IMG/VR virus record: IMGVR_UViG_3300020470_001144
Location: 1-24,097 of that record
Strand: one strand, 5' to 3'
DNA length: 24,097 nucleotides
DNA from: a virus
In this document: positions 9,559 to 17,512 of the stretch, in pieces
Numbering within the stretch: position 1 is the first letter of the stretch
Layout of the letters: every line of letters starts with the position of its first letter
The notes under the pieces: model-generated
Seen by the model: the letters and a program-made list of their open reading frames with translations, nothing else
Told to the model about the DNA's origin: nothing
The model's database searches: none
Program-made: the position numbers and the translations under genes

Positions 9559-9799
9559 GTTTTTCCTCTAATGCTTGTTTGAGTTCCTGAAGTTCTTCAC
9601 GAATCGCTCTGTTGTCACTTATCAAGGCGTCGATCTCACGAATGATACCTTCAGGGTTGTAGTTTTCCAACATGGGACGCCACTCAGTTTCCAGTTTTGA
9701 TTCAGTGTCAACTGATTGTATCAACTGGTCCGTAGGTTTTGTAGACTTTTCGCTTTTTGGCGACATCGTCATAGATGGATTGGATATTGTTAATCGCAT
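9542..9799 (-). CDS. Small coiled-coil protein, start uncertain
   Basis: Up to 85 aa from the first ATG (9799), but that start would overlap the end of the 1007-aa gene by 92 bases, unlike any other junction here. Later candidates are ATGs near 9772 and 9766, a TTG near 9724 that overlaps only the last few codons and has GGA five bases upstream, and an ATG near 9658 without a ribosome site. The unambiguous part is the C-terminal half (from MLENYNPEGIIREID onward), a charged heptad-like helix ending in KQALEEKRGKLE. It fills the only space between two giant structural genes in the same operon, so it is likely a real small chaperone or coiled-coil virion component. I do not recognise the family. 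Confidence 0.55.
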   Translation of the reverse strand: MRLTISNPSMTMSPKSEKSTKPTDQLIQSVDTESKLETEWRPMLENYNPEGIIREIDALISDNRAIREELQELKQALEEKRGKLE

Positions 9800-12731
9800 T
9801 CTTGATACCTTTTATTTCACCTGTTGACCCAGACAACATTGTAGAAACTGCTGCATACAACATACCTGAGTAAGACTTCGCCCCAATCTCTGGTTCAGAA
9901 CCAGAAGGACCAGCGACAAAAATGTGTGGAACACCTATTCTTGCACCTATGTTAGCCGTGTAGGCATCGACTGTGTCTCTCCACGATTCAAAGTGGTCCT
10001 GTAACATTGATGTGCTCACATTTCCACCACTGTCTGTGATCTCCGCATCTGCGGGTGGTGACCATGTTTGTGGGTTTACTGACAGTCCAAAATTTGTCCA
10101 GAAGTCATTGTTATAAGTATTTACTGCTCTAAAAACTACGGCCTTCGCCTTAGCGTAAGTATTGAACGTAGCGTCTGTAGTCTTGAGTGATCCGACTCGT
10201 GTCAGTGGATAAGTTCCTGAAACTGTGTTATAATCAAAGTCATAGTGAAACTGATCCTCAAATGTCAGATGGTCCTCACTCCAGTTCGTTGGACTTTCTA
10301 GATTCGCCAGACAGTTGATTACATACTGAAAGTCGTTTGTGTTATAGTATCCATGTGACGCTGAAACAGACATTCCAGATAGTGAGGTCTTGAATAACTT
10401 CCTCATCGTATTGACGTTGTGATCGTAATATTCACTATTGACAGTCAGAGTAAAGTATCGTCTATTGTCACCAGCAAGTGTAATAGGATTTCCACTGCCG
10501 TCTGTCGTGGTATAGAAGTCGTTCACGTGAAATGACTGGTGAGCCTTGACACGTATTATGTGTTCTCCATCATAGGTAACACCTGACTGTGCAACTCTAC
10601 CCGCTAGATTTTTGACAAACCATTCACCCACAATCAAATCGGAACCTTCAACAACTTGACCTGTCTGTCCGTTGGCAATGTAACCCGCAGTTGAACTTGA
10701 GGCGCCTGGTCCAGCAAAAGGTGAGTCGTTACCTAGAGCCTGACCTGTATCCATCAGTGGTCCGTAAGTGTTATCTGCTGGTGGGTTTGCATTCGTTGAG
10801 CCTGGGATAGTCCAGTCATTGTTGAAATTCCAATTTGCACCTGTACTCAGTTGTCCGTTCTTGAGTCTCTGGAAAGCTGGGTCGATACGTGAAATAGTAT
10901 CACCTGTTTGATATGTACTTCCGCCTGGGACCAATCCGTGACTGATGTCCTCCAAAGGACTGACTTGGTATGTCCACCTGTGAAATGAATAGATGATGTA
11001 GTCGATCTCTGTAGGTCTCAGTAGGTTGTACTTTACGAATGTATTCGCGTACGGCATTTGATCTGGGTACTGATAAGCTGCGTCAACTGCTGGGTAGTGT
11101 GGATTGAGTTCAACGTCTGGGAAACACTCGGCAAGTCTTGACTGACCAGCATCTATGGATGTTTCGTATTGTTGTCTTCCGTTGTGTGAATCGTTGATGT
11201 CAGTTGGTGTAGACGTAGAGATGATATCTGGGTTAGCAGATGCTATTGACGAAACTGAGTCATCGCTCAAATAACCCAGATACCCCTCCCATGTTGCCTG
11301 GTCCATCTTGGTTACGTCTTGATCGCTCAATGTCAGAAACCCTGTTCCGTTGTACCAGTTGTAATTGATCTGTAGTCCACGGGCCGATGACACGGCAAGA
11401 AGTCCAGTCGTGTGTGGTTGGACTGATCCGTCTTGGTTTCCATCCTCATCCAATGGAGACATTTCCACCCACCTCTTGAGACCAAATGTCTGTAGAAGTG
11501 TGGGATTGGTGACGTTCGCCGATGGTGTAACTCTTGGTTCTTCTGGTTGTCCTGAGACTTGGTTCGCTATCCCCTCCTGAAGATTGTATCTCATGTAGAG
11601 TTTTGCTGGCTGAAGTGTGGTAGCTTCTGTGTAGAAGTCCACGTTCATCGTTGCGTAGTCTTTGATGAAGTAGTCTTGGTTGTTTGCCCCTCCAGCGTTC
11701 TCGTCAAACTCGATACTCGCCGCGTCTAGTTTCCAGCGGAAGGCTGGGACTGTGGATGATATCAGTCCCTTTGCCGTGGAAGTCAATCCACGGATTTCCT
11801 TCCCAGTAGTAATCACTGCTGGTTGCTGGAGTTCTAGATTCGCGGTCTGTCCTGCAAATGCCACTGTGTTCGAAATCTCATCAATCAAGAACGTGACAGT
11901 CATAACGTCTGTGTTTGCTTCCTGTATCTCGTAGATGACCGCACTGTCTGTTCCAAGTACGACTGTCTCACCTATGATGAACGCGTTCTCTGGACTGACT
12001 GTATTCAGGAACATCTTGATCGTGGGTTTGGCGACATACCTGTCCATCACGGCTAGGTTCTCATCGTTCAGTTTGAAGTCAAACCTCATGTCTGTCGCCG
12101 CTGTTGGATCTTCTGGTTCTGGTCCATACGGAATGTCGTTGATTGTATTCGCTGGTAGGAACGGAAGATTGAGGTATGGTGTCGGGTTGTCATCAAAGTC
12201 TACAATCGATCCTGTATTCTTGTCCCTTACTAGGTAATAATTTCCTGCATAGTTGGAGAACGAGTTCGCAATCAAACCTGTAGGTGATGGTGTGTAGACT
12301 GTAGTATTCGAGACTGTATTTGTTGATAGTGAAACCTCCTGCGTCGCGTCCATGTCTGTCAACAATACGGAGACTGCCAGTCCTGCCGATGATGACAAGT
12401 CTGGTGGAGAGGTGAATACACCTGAGTCTAAGTCATACTTGAGGACTTTGTCTGGTGAGTATCCATAGAGAATAGCACGTTTCTGTCCTAGTCTCAGACA
12501 AGTCTCATGTAGTGAGAACTGTAGTGTATGTGATACGGCACCATTCACATCGTAGAAGTCCTGCATCTCTCGTGCCCCAAGGGCGGAGAGGAAACCATCT
12601 GAGTCAGTAAACAACTCATACATGGCGTAGAACTTCTTTATCACTTCTGCTCGTTGTTCAACGACTGTCTGCGGAGCACGCATCAGATCGTCATGAGCAC
12701 GCTTTGCCTTTTCTTTCCTGAAAGCACCCAT
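9708..12731 (-). CDS. 1007-aa unknown virion/baseplate-associated protein
   Basis: The frame is open upstream to 12866, but I place the start at the ATG at 12731 (MGAFRKEKAKRAHDDLMRAP). That ATG shares one base with the stop of the preceding gene (TAATG), as at six other junctions. The extra 45 N-terminal residues would lie wholly inside the preceding gene and have an unphage-like, Arg/Cys-rich composition. The N-terminus (about 1-60) is a charged helix (RAEVIKKFYAMYELF). The body is long, Asn/Thr/Tyr-rich and probably beta-structured, with a GETVVLG..SAV turn near residue 250. The C-terminus returns to helices. No enzyme motif or named family is recognised. Its location between spike genes and gp25 argues for a tail-associated structural role. 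Confidence 0.8.
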   Translation of the reverse strand: MGAFRKEKAKRAHDDLMRAPQTVVEQRAEVIKKFYAMYELFTDSDGFLSALGAREMQDFYDVNGAVSHTLQFSLHETCLRLGQKRAILYGYSPDKVLKYDLDSGVFTSPPDLSSSAGLAVSVLLTDMDATQEVSLSTNTVSNTTVYTPSPTGLIANSFSNYAGNYYLVRDKNTGSIVDFDDNPTPYLNLPFLPANTINDIPYGPEPEDPTAATDMRFDFKLNDENLAVMDRYVAKPTIKMFLNTVSPENAFIIGETVVLGTDSAVIYEIQEANTDVMTVTFLIDEISNTVAFAGQTANLELQQPAVITTGKEIRGLTSTAKGLISSTVPAFRWKLDAASIEFDENAGGANNQDYFIKDYATMNVDFYTEATTLQPAKLYMRYNLQEGIANQVSGQPEEPRVTPSANVTNPTLLQTFGLKRWVEMSPLDEDGNQDGSVQPHTTGLLAVSSARGLQINYNWYNGTGFLTLSDQDVTKMDQATWEGYLGYLSDDSVSSIASANPDIISTSTPTDINDSHNGRQQYETSIDAGQSRLAECFPDVELNPHYPAVDAAYQYPDQMPYANTFVKYNLLRPTEIDYIIYSFHRWTYQVSPLEDISHGLVPGGSTYQTGDTISRIDPAFQRLKNGQLSTGANWNFNNDWTIPGSTNANPPADNTYGPLMDTGQALGNDSPFAGPGASSSTAGYIANGQTGQVVEGSDLIVGEWFVKNLAGRVAQSGVTYDGEHIIRVKAHQSFHVNDFYTTTDGSGNPITLAGDNRRYFTLTVNSEYYDHNVNTMRKLFKTSLSGMSVSASHGYYNTNDFQYVINCLANLESPTNWSEDHLTFEDQFHYDFDYNTVSGTYPLTRVGSLKTTDATFNTYAKAKAVVFRAVNTYNNDFWTNFGLSVNPQTWSPPADAEITDSGGNVSTSMLQDHFESWRDTVDAYTANIGARIGVPHIFVAGPSGSEPEIGAKSYSGMLYAAVSTMLSGSTGEIKGIKNAINNIQSIYDDVAKKRKVYKTYGPVDTIS

Positions 12732-13204
12732 TACGTAATTGGTCCTGAAAATGGTATTGGAGTTGGGGCGGGTATAACGCCCGATGCGGTTGAGGACATA
12801 CAGTATGAACTCACCGCACTTGTGAAACCTGCGATCCAGACACTTGCTGGGCCTGGGACTGCACAAATAGGTTCAAGGGCCGATTGTAAAGTCGTTGGTA
12901 CGGCGACCACTGGACCTATTTGAAATAAAGTCTGAACTGAACTCCACGCTGTGTGTATCGCAGTCGTGAGGTTCATAACAAAGATTGATGGTGCGGGAAC
13001 TGGGGCCGACATCGCTGCTTGAAGTTGTGATAAAGCAGCGGGGAAGGCGGGCATCGCGATAAACGGACCTCCTCCCATGTTCATTGCACCAAGAGCGTAC
13101 GCCTGAAACGCATTCATAATGGTCATCGCTGTGATGGACCCACTAGGAACTGGAGCGTTCAGAGGTTGTAACGCTGATTGTAATGTCGCTGGTACTAATG
13201 CCAT
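12731..13204 (-). CDS. Ala/Pro-rich three-repeat protein; candidate spike-tip protein
   Basis: 157 aa with no recognised family. It starts three bases after the gp5 stop (TAGAAATG), and its own stop shares one base with the next start. The chain consists of three tandem units beginning near residues 4, 54 and 102. Each opens with (V/F)P..L...L and continues through a V/A-P-x-P or VPSGSI-like turn into a hydrophobic helix ending near a glycine (compare TLQSALQPLNAPVPSGSI with TLQSALEPICAVPGPASV). A GP..A.P linker joins the units, and the C-terminus FSGPIT looks like the opening of a fourth. T4 has the PAAR protein gp5.4 at the tip of its gp5 spike, and PAAR proteins are monomers with pseudo-threefold symmetry. 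Position and threefold internal repetition suggest an analogous role here, but no PAAR sequence motif is visible. Function is inference. Confidence 0.75.
   Translation of the reverse strand: MALVPATLQSALQPLNAPVPSGSITAMTIMNAFQAYALGAMNMGGGPFIAMPAFPAALSQLQAAMSAPVPAPSIFVMNLTTAIHTAWSSVQTLFQIGPVVAVPTTLQSALEPICAVPGPASVWIAGFTSAVSSYCMSSTASGVIPAPTPIPFSGPIT
12773..13195 (-). repeat. Three tandem ~48-50-residue coding repeats
   Basis: Coding repeats within the Ala/Pro-rich gene, with starts near residues 4, 54 and 102. Units 1 and 3 are most alike and share TLQSAL(Q/E)P. At the DNA level they keep short similar runs (near 13165-13195 and 12870-12900), but there is no long perfect identity, so the duplication is old or under protein-level selection. 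Confidence 0.7.
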
Positions 13205-13206
13205 TT

Positions 13207-15144
13207 CTATCCCGCAAACATAGCCTTCTTACTCAGAAGGGTCATTACTTTCGCTGCTGTTGTGGGTGGAGTTGTCGGTCCCACCGCTGATAAGTGAACG
13301 TGAGCGGCGTATTCAGCAGCGAACTGAGCACCTAATACCGCTGGTTCTGTTCCGATAAGACCACCTATCGCGATTCCGTATGGTAGTCCTGCTTGGATGG
13401 AAGTCATAAGTCCACCCTGTATTTTCATAATCAGTCCAGCGTTCAAGTTCATCGCCAGACCACTGGAGATGTTTGTTACCAGACCAGACTTCATGTTGAT
13501 GAGTCCTGCCGCTTGCATGTCTATTCCAAGTGGGGCCGTGAGTGGGTTGAGTTGTATGTGTACAACCCCTGACGGATCACTAGGTAAGAATGGTGGACTG
13601 GGAATAGGAGCAGCTTTTACCATCAAACTGATGTTACCCAGTTTTGGGTTACCTGTGTTTACTTTCAGTTCGATGTTACCCTGCATAACTTCGATCTCTT
13701 TACCAGCCCAATCCGTGCCTGGAACCTTGTAGTTTCCAAGGAACTCATTGGTGTAGAACTCTTTCGAACAAGCTGCGTTTACGTTGAACTGACCCTTCGG
13801 GGCCATCACCATGTTACCTGTAGACTCAGCTTTGAAGGAAGTCATCGCGGACATCTGTAAAGTCGCCGCATTTATAATGTGATCTCCCTTTGTTTTGTGT
13901 TCATATTTGGAAGATGTATCGTATCTTTCAGCGGCGTTTACATACATATTACCCGCCTTACCTCCCTTACCTGCGGACATCTCTAGGTCTTGACCTGGCT
14001 CTGTCGCAACTCCGCCTGGAGCTTTGAGAACAATCTGTCCTGTGTCTGACTGTATTACTGTGTCTCCAGCCGCTCTCATGACCAGTGAACCAGAGAGAAC
14101 ATTTACACGAAAACCTCCGTCAGCACTGATTGAGTGAAGACCTTTGGTTCCCTCGTACCTGTTCCCCATAGCAGAATGATAAAAGGACTGCATCGTTCTG
14201 TCCACCCTACTTCCGTCTGGATGGAAGTGAATGTGAGATGTAGACCTATGTTGTATCAGTACACGTTCCGCGTCAAGTGTATCGTCAAGTTCGAATAGGT
14301 GACCTGACTCTGATTCTTTGGCATGGTTGAATGGATACTTGGCGTTGAACGGATCACTTGGTTCGTTCCATACGTGTGGTACTCCAGCCCCACCAGAGTC
14401 AAACGATGACTTGGCGATTCTCCATCCCTTTGCGTGTGTCGCTGTCTCCATCCTCAGTCGAGCTGGGGAAGGGGCAGGTGAGATGTCTTTCGCCGTAGAA
14501 CTAGACTGATCCTGTATCCACTTGTGACCTCCAAGAGGATGGTCCATACCCAACGCTGTCAAAGGAATCGTGGGTCGACCAAAGAAGTGTAGTGAAGGAT
14601 ATGGAGTTGGCTGTAGTGGTGTGACTACGAGTTGAGCCTGCTGAGTAACCATCAGACCTTTAGGATCTAACTTCGTACCTTCGGCAATGTAGTCCACTGA
14701 CATTGGTTTTTGTGGATACCCTGTGTTAGGATCTCCACCCACGGAATCCTTCTGAACTGGATTCTCTGGGTCACCTGTGAGTTCGTAGACTGCCTCTCTT
14801 TTTGCCCATCGATTGTCTGCGAACGCACCTCTTCTTTTCGAGCCTGGTGTTTCAGGTATGCCTGGAATCGTACCCATAAAGATAGGTTCCTGCATGTCTT
14901 TCCCATCACGAAAGAAACCCATCACCCACGTTCCCTCTACTGGTCCTGTGGGTGATTCACCAACTCCTGTTTGGGATGCACTTGTGACTGGTGCCAAAGG
15001 CAGAGCCCAAGGAAGTGTTTCAGTCGGTTGTTCGGAGATGTCGTGTGAGTGATAACCAAAAGCCCTGACTTTACACCTACCAAGGCGGAGTGGGTCCATC
15101 CTGTCTTCAACTACTCCTGTAAACCAAATAAACTGATCGTACAT
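13207..15144 (-). CDS. gp5: Baseplate central spike / hub protein gp5 (no lysozyme domain seen)
   Basis: 645 aa. The N-terminal OB-fold is diagnostic: WFTGVVEDRMDPLRLGRCKV (residues 7-26), close to T4 gp5, followed by LPWALPLAPV and WVMGFFRDGKDMQEPIFMG. gp5 is the trimeric membrane-piercing spike below the gp27 ring. In T4 a lysozyme domain (about residues 174-342) follows the OB-fold. Here the corresponding stretch is Pro/Thr-rich, then SHIHFHPDGSRVDR, with no lysozyme motif that I can see. From about residue 330 the sequence is beta-helix-like. Near the end GL pairs recur exactly every eight residues (554, 562, 570, 578, 586), the trimeric beta-helix octad. H615-V-H617 resembles the HxH iron-binding tip of P2 gpV-type spikes. 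Start ATG overlaps the preceding stop (TAATG). Confidence 0.92.
   Translation of the reverse strand: MYDQFIWFTGVVEDRMDPLRLGRCKVRAFGYHSHDISEQPTETLPWALPLAPVTSASQTGVGESPTGPVEGTWVMGFFRDGKDMQEPIFMGTIPGIPETPGSKRRGAFADNRWAKREAVYELTGDPENPVQKDSVGGDPNTGYPQKPMSVDYIAEGTKLDPKGLMVTQQAQLVVTPLQPTPYPSLHFFGRPTIPLTALGMDHPLGGHKWIQDQSSSTAKDISPAPSPARLRMETATHAKGWRIAKSSFDSGGAGVPHVWNEPSDPFNAKYPFNHAKESESGHLFELDDTLDAERVLIQHRSTSHIHFHPDGSRVDRTMQSFYHSAMGNRYEGTKGLHSISADGGFRVNVLSGSLVMRAAGDTVIQSDTGQIVLKAPGGVATEPGQDLEMSAGKGGKAGNMYVNAAERYDTSSKYEHKTKGDHIINAATLQMSAMTSFKAESTGNMVMAPKGQFNVNAACSKEFYTNEFLGNYKVPGTDWAGKEIEVMQGNIELKVNTGNPKLGNISLMVKAAPIPSPPFLPSDPSGVVHIQLNPLTAPLGIDMQAAGLINMKSGLVTNISSGLAMNLNAGLIMKIQGGLMTSIQAGLPYGIAIGGLIGTEPAVLGAQFAAEYAAHVHLSAVGPTTPPTTAAKVMTLLSKKAMFAG
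13366..13506 (-). repeat. Octapeptide repeats of the spike beta-helix
   Basis: Residues 547-593 of gp5. GL dipeptides occur at 547, then at 554, 562, 570, 578 and 586, with Gly at 594. Spacing is exactly eight from 554 on. This is the rise of one strand per chain in a triple-stranded beta-helix, as in the VxGxxxxx repeats of T4 gp5. Confidence 0.8.
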
Positions 15145-15395
15145 TATCTCCGTCCACCACCTTGCATCATCTGCCCAGACATACGTGCTGTATCTCCCTG
15201 CATTTCATACACGGCGTGTTCTAATGATGCCATCGTCTGTTCGATTTTGATGGCGTTTAATTTATGCATGTCCTGTACCTGACTCTGCATCTTTTTGATT
15301 GTTTGATGCTGGTCAAAACACAGATAGGCGAAGAAACCTAAACATAACCCCGCTAAGCCATGAGTTGACAGTACATCAACTAAAGCGTCAACCAT
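15144..15395 (-). CDS. Small single-TM protein, BhlA/UviB holin-like
   Basis: 83 aa. An AGGAG Shine-Dalgarno lies six bases before the ATG and overlaps the gp27-like stop; the stop shares one base with the gp5 start. Residues about 13-27 (GLAGLCLGFFAYLCF) form one hydrophobic membrane-length segment. Residues about 31-66 form a charged, heptad-like helix, and the tail is GGGRR. One N-terminal TM helix followed by a cytoplasmic coiled coil is the plan of BhlA/UviB-type holin-like proteins, so a lysis or membrane-disrupting role is possible. Alternatives are a membrane-active hub component or an assembly anchor for the baseplate. The gene is well supported; the holin label is a structural analogy, not a confirmed match. 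Confidence 0.7.
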   Translation of the reverse strand: MVDALVDVLSTHGLAGLCLGFFAYLCFDQHQTIKKMQSQVQDMHKLNAIKIEQTMASLEHAVYEMQGDTARMSGQMMQGGGRR

Positions 15396-15404
15396 TATTT
15401 ACTC

Positions 15405-16967
15405 CTAAGATGATGGTCCCACGTTTGGTGGGTCCAGTTCGTGAAATGTAACTTGTTTGTACACATCCTCGTCAAGAGGGTCCAAGCCAGGATTAGACTG
15501 CGAAGTCCTTTTCTCCTGTTTCACTGCAACTCCACCCGCTACTGGGTTACCTGTAAACGGACTCACGTTTTCTTCTTCGTCCGTAGTCAGGTTGAGTGCT
15601 TCATCAATGTTCTGCAATAACGATTCTTTTACCAATCTCACTTTTAGCTTGTACAAACCCCCTATCAAAAGGTGGTCCATTCCTGTAATGAGATACTTCC
15701 CACTTGTCAATCCATTGAGTGAGGTGTCCATACTTCCAGCCTTCGATGGAATGAAGACATAACAGAGTGACCCTGTCTCATACTCAGCATTGTATGGTAC
15801 TATGGCCTCCATTTGCAGTTGTCGTATCTGTTCCAACTGCGAAGTTCTATGCATTGTCGAAAACCCCTCTCCACCCAAAGCATTGACTGGAGCGTCATCA
15901 TGACTTCCCGAAATTGCCTTCACCTGCACTTTCGGAAATTTGCCCTGTCGTTGATCCGCGTCAGGGTCAGGGTTCAGAAAAGATACTGATGAGTTCATCA
16001 GATTACGTGCATAAGCGTGTCCTTGCTGTTTACCCTGTTTATCGTAGAAATAATCGTAGTTCAAGACTGAGTGATGTATGTAGTCCAACCCTACGACTCT
16101 GTTCGCTATCATTCCGTTCTCAAGTTTACTGACAGAGTCGAATAGTTGTGGGAACCCATACTCGTCTGGTATCATCTGTTCGTATTGGTTTTGTGGTCCA
16201 TCTTCGCCTGGGTTTCCAACTCCTGCTGGGACCAGATGCATCTGAGGAACCTCTTGTTGCATGTCAGTCTCTTGGAACTCGTTTGTCTTCTGTAGTATCG
16301 TTTCAATCGACTTGAAGTATGACCCATGCATTGACTCCCAGAAGAAGTAGAGTGCCCCCTTCGAACCACGTTCAAGACTTATCGCCTTCGTCGCCAACCA
16401 CTCCAGTGTGTCGTGTGGTGTCCAGCCTGGACAACAGAAATTCAACGACCCTTTTGTTTCTTCCACTTGGAGTTCCTTCTCGTAACCTTTGAACCTCTTG
16501 GAGAGCGGTTGTGATATCCATCCCTCGTATACGTCCGTCGCTATTCTTGAAATAGGTGTCTGGTTCCATCCTCCGTATACCTTCGTCTTTTTAGATTGAA
16601 AATATTCTGGTGTCGCGGCATGAATCGTGTATGTTTGTGCCGTGGGTTTTACATCCTTGAGTTGTCCTACCTTGTAGACGTAGAACAACTTACGAAAAAC
16701 TCTAGCTGGGTTACCTGTAGAAACGCCTGGTCCGTCAGTCCACGAGAAGAAGATCATCTCCTCACCTATCATAGGCATCTGTTCGTGCAAAGCGGCTGAG
16801 TCTTCAACCACGAGTTTGAGTGTCACGTATGGTTGATACAGACTCTCCTTCATGATGATAGACTGGACATGGTTACCCAAGTCAACAAAGTTCTTCTGTC
16901 CAAAGTCCATGATGGTCAACTCTTTGATCTGATACGCACCACGAACTGGACCTTTGATGTTCTCCAT
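15405..16967 (-). CDS. gp27: Baseplate hub protein, gp27-like
   Basis: 520 aa, longer than T4 gp27 (391 aa). gp27 trimers form the torus that adapts the sixfold tube to the threefold gp5 spike. N-terminal features fit a hub/tail-tube-like fold: IKELTIMDFGQKNFVDLGNH, then a strand-rich VTLKLVVEDSAALHEQMPMI and GEEMIFFSW, followed by FRKLFYVYKVGQLKD and YTIHAATPEYF. The middle has GWTPHDTLEWLATKA and GALYFFWES, typical of hub proteins of this superfamily. The C-terminal ~100 residues are extended, acidic and Pro-rich. It lies two genes ahead of gp5 and directly after gp53, and starts by TAATG overlap with gp53. Family-level call is good; exact orthology to T4 gp27 is inferred from fold pattern and position. 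Confidence 0.75.
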   Translation of the reverse strand: MENIKGPVRGAYQIKELTIMDFGQKNFVDLGNHVQSIIMKESLYQPYVTLKLVVEDSAALHEQMPMIGEEMIFFSWTDGPGVSTGNPARVFRKLFYVYKVGQLKDVKPTAQTYTIHAATPEYFQSKKTKVYGGWNQTPISRIATDVYEGWISQPLSKRFKGYEKELQVEETKGSLNFCCPGWTPHDTLEWLATKAISLERGSKGALYFFWESMHGSYFKSIETILQKTNEFQETDMQQEVPQMHLVPAGVGNPGEDGPQNQYEQMIPDEYGFPQLFDSVSKLENGMIANRVVGLDYIHHSVLNYDYFYDKQGKQQGHAYARNLMNSSVSFLNPDPDADQRQGKFPKVQVKAISGSHDDAPVNALGGEGFSTMHRTSQLEQIRQLQMEAIVPYNAEYETGSLCYVFIPSKAGSMDTSLNGLTSGKYLITGMDHLLIGGLYKLKVRLVKESLLQNIDEALNLTTDEEENVSPFTGNPVAGGVAVKQEKRTSQSNPGLDPLDEDVYKQVTFHELDPPNVGPSS

Positions 16968-17512
16968 TATTTAAATATCTTTCCGAGTTCTACTAGGAGT
17001 TTAGGCAGAAATGCTTCTTGTGGTAGTATGATTTCTCGTTTGCTTTCGTTTGCATCGACCTCAAATTCAAACTTTGTCACGACACGTGCTGGGCCTGGAC
17101 TCTGTGTCTGGTCCCTGAGTTGGACGTATCTACTGTGGTCGATCTCATTTCCACGTGAATCTTTGTATGTGTGGACCGCAGCTTCGGCACCTGCGACTGA
17201 TCCATAGATGTCCACCATTCTCTTGGTCAACTGTTTCTGGGACAATGGCCAGTCTGTGTAAGGGTTGAAAATGTTATTGACGAACATGATTACCCAGACG
17301 TACTTGACATCTCCATACGTATTGTAGGATGTTACGTCTGGTCGTTCTCCGTCAGGAATGTAGTAGGGCATGAACTGACGAACCATGTCGACCTTTGACC
17401 CACGAAATTTGGCTACACGTGTGAGGTCAGGTACTAACTGGAACTTACCTGTCTTGTCTATGTCGAACTGAACCTTCTTGAAGTTCTTGAAATATCCTGT
17501 ATCTGAAGCCAT
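16967..17512 (-). CDS. gp53: Baseplate wedge subunit gp53
   Basis: 181 aa; T4 gp53 is about 196 aa. In T4, gp53 joins neighbouring wedges and contacts gp25, gp6 and gp27. Recognisable features are the N-terminal MASDTGYFKNFKKVQFDID, the Y..YGDVKYVWVIMFVNNIFN stretch (residues about 64-83), and the signature YTDWPLSQKQLTKRMVDIYGS (from residue 85), which is the family's (Y/D)WPL...F motif region. The ATG at 17512 shares one base with the gp48 stop (TGATG), and the stop shares one with the gp27-like start. The C-terminal half is less conserved and ends in a hydrophobic/basic tail. No anomaly seen. Confidence 0.88.
   Translation of the reverse strand: MASDTGYFKNFKKVQFDIDKTGKFQLVPDLTRVAKFRGSKVDMVRQFMPYYIPDGERPDVTSYNTYGDVKYVWVIMFVNNIFNPYTDWPLSQKQLTKRMVDIYGSVAGAEAAVHTYKDSRGNEIDHSRYVQLRDQTQSPGPARVVTKFEFEVDANESKREIILPQEAFLPKLLVELGKIFK

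Noticed and set aside
9708-9760. Possible frameshift from the 1007-aa gene into the small coiled-coil frame (C AAA AAG near its end)
   Set aside because: The heptamer is not a proper X XXY YYZ, and the downstream frame is +1, not -1, so a -1 slip would not reach it.
12732-12866. N-terminal extension of the 1007-aa protein
   Set aside because: It lies entirely within the triple-repeat gene, has an odd Arg/Cys-rich composition, and bypasses the consistent TAATG start at 12731.
12731-13204. Calling the triple-repeat protein a PAAR-domain protein
   Set aside because: Position fits, but no PAAR tetrapeptide pattern or metal-binding His/Cys set is visible; reported only as a possible analogue.
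16967-16975. TTTAAATA-like late promoter on the minus strand at the gp27-like start
   Set aside because: It abuts the start codon, so any transcript would begin inside the gene; more likely A/T-rich context of the TAATG junction.
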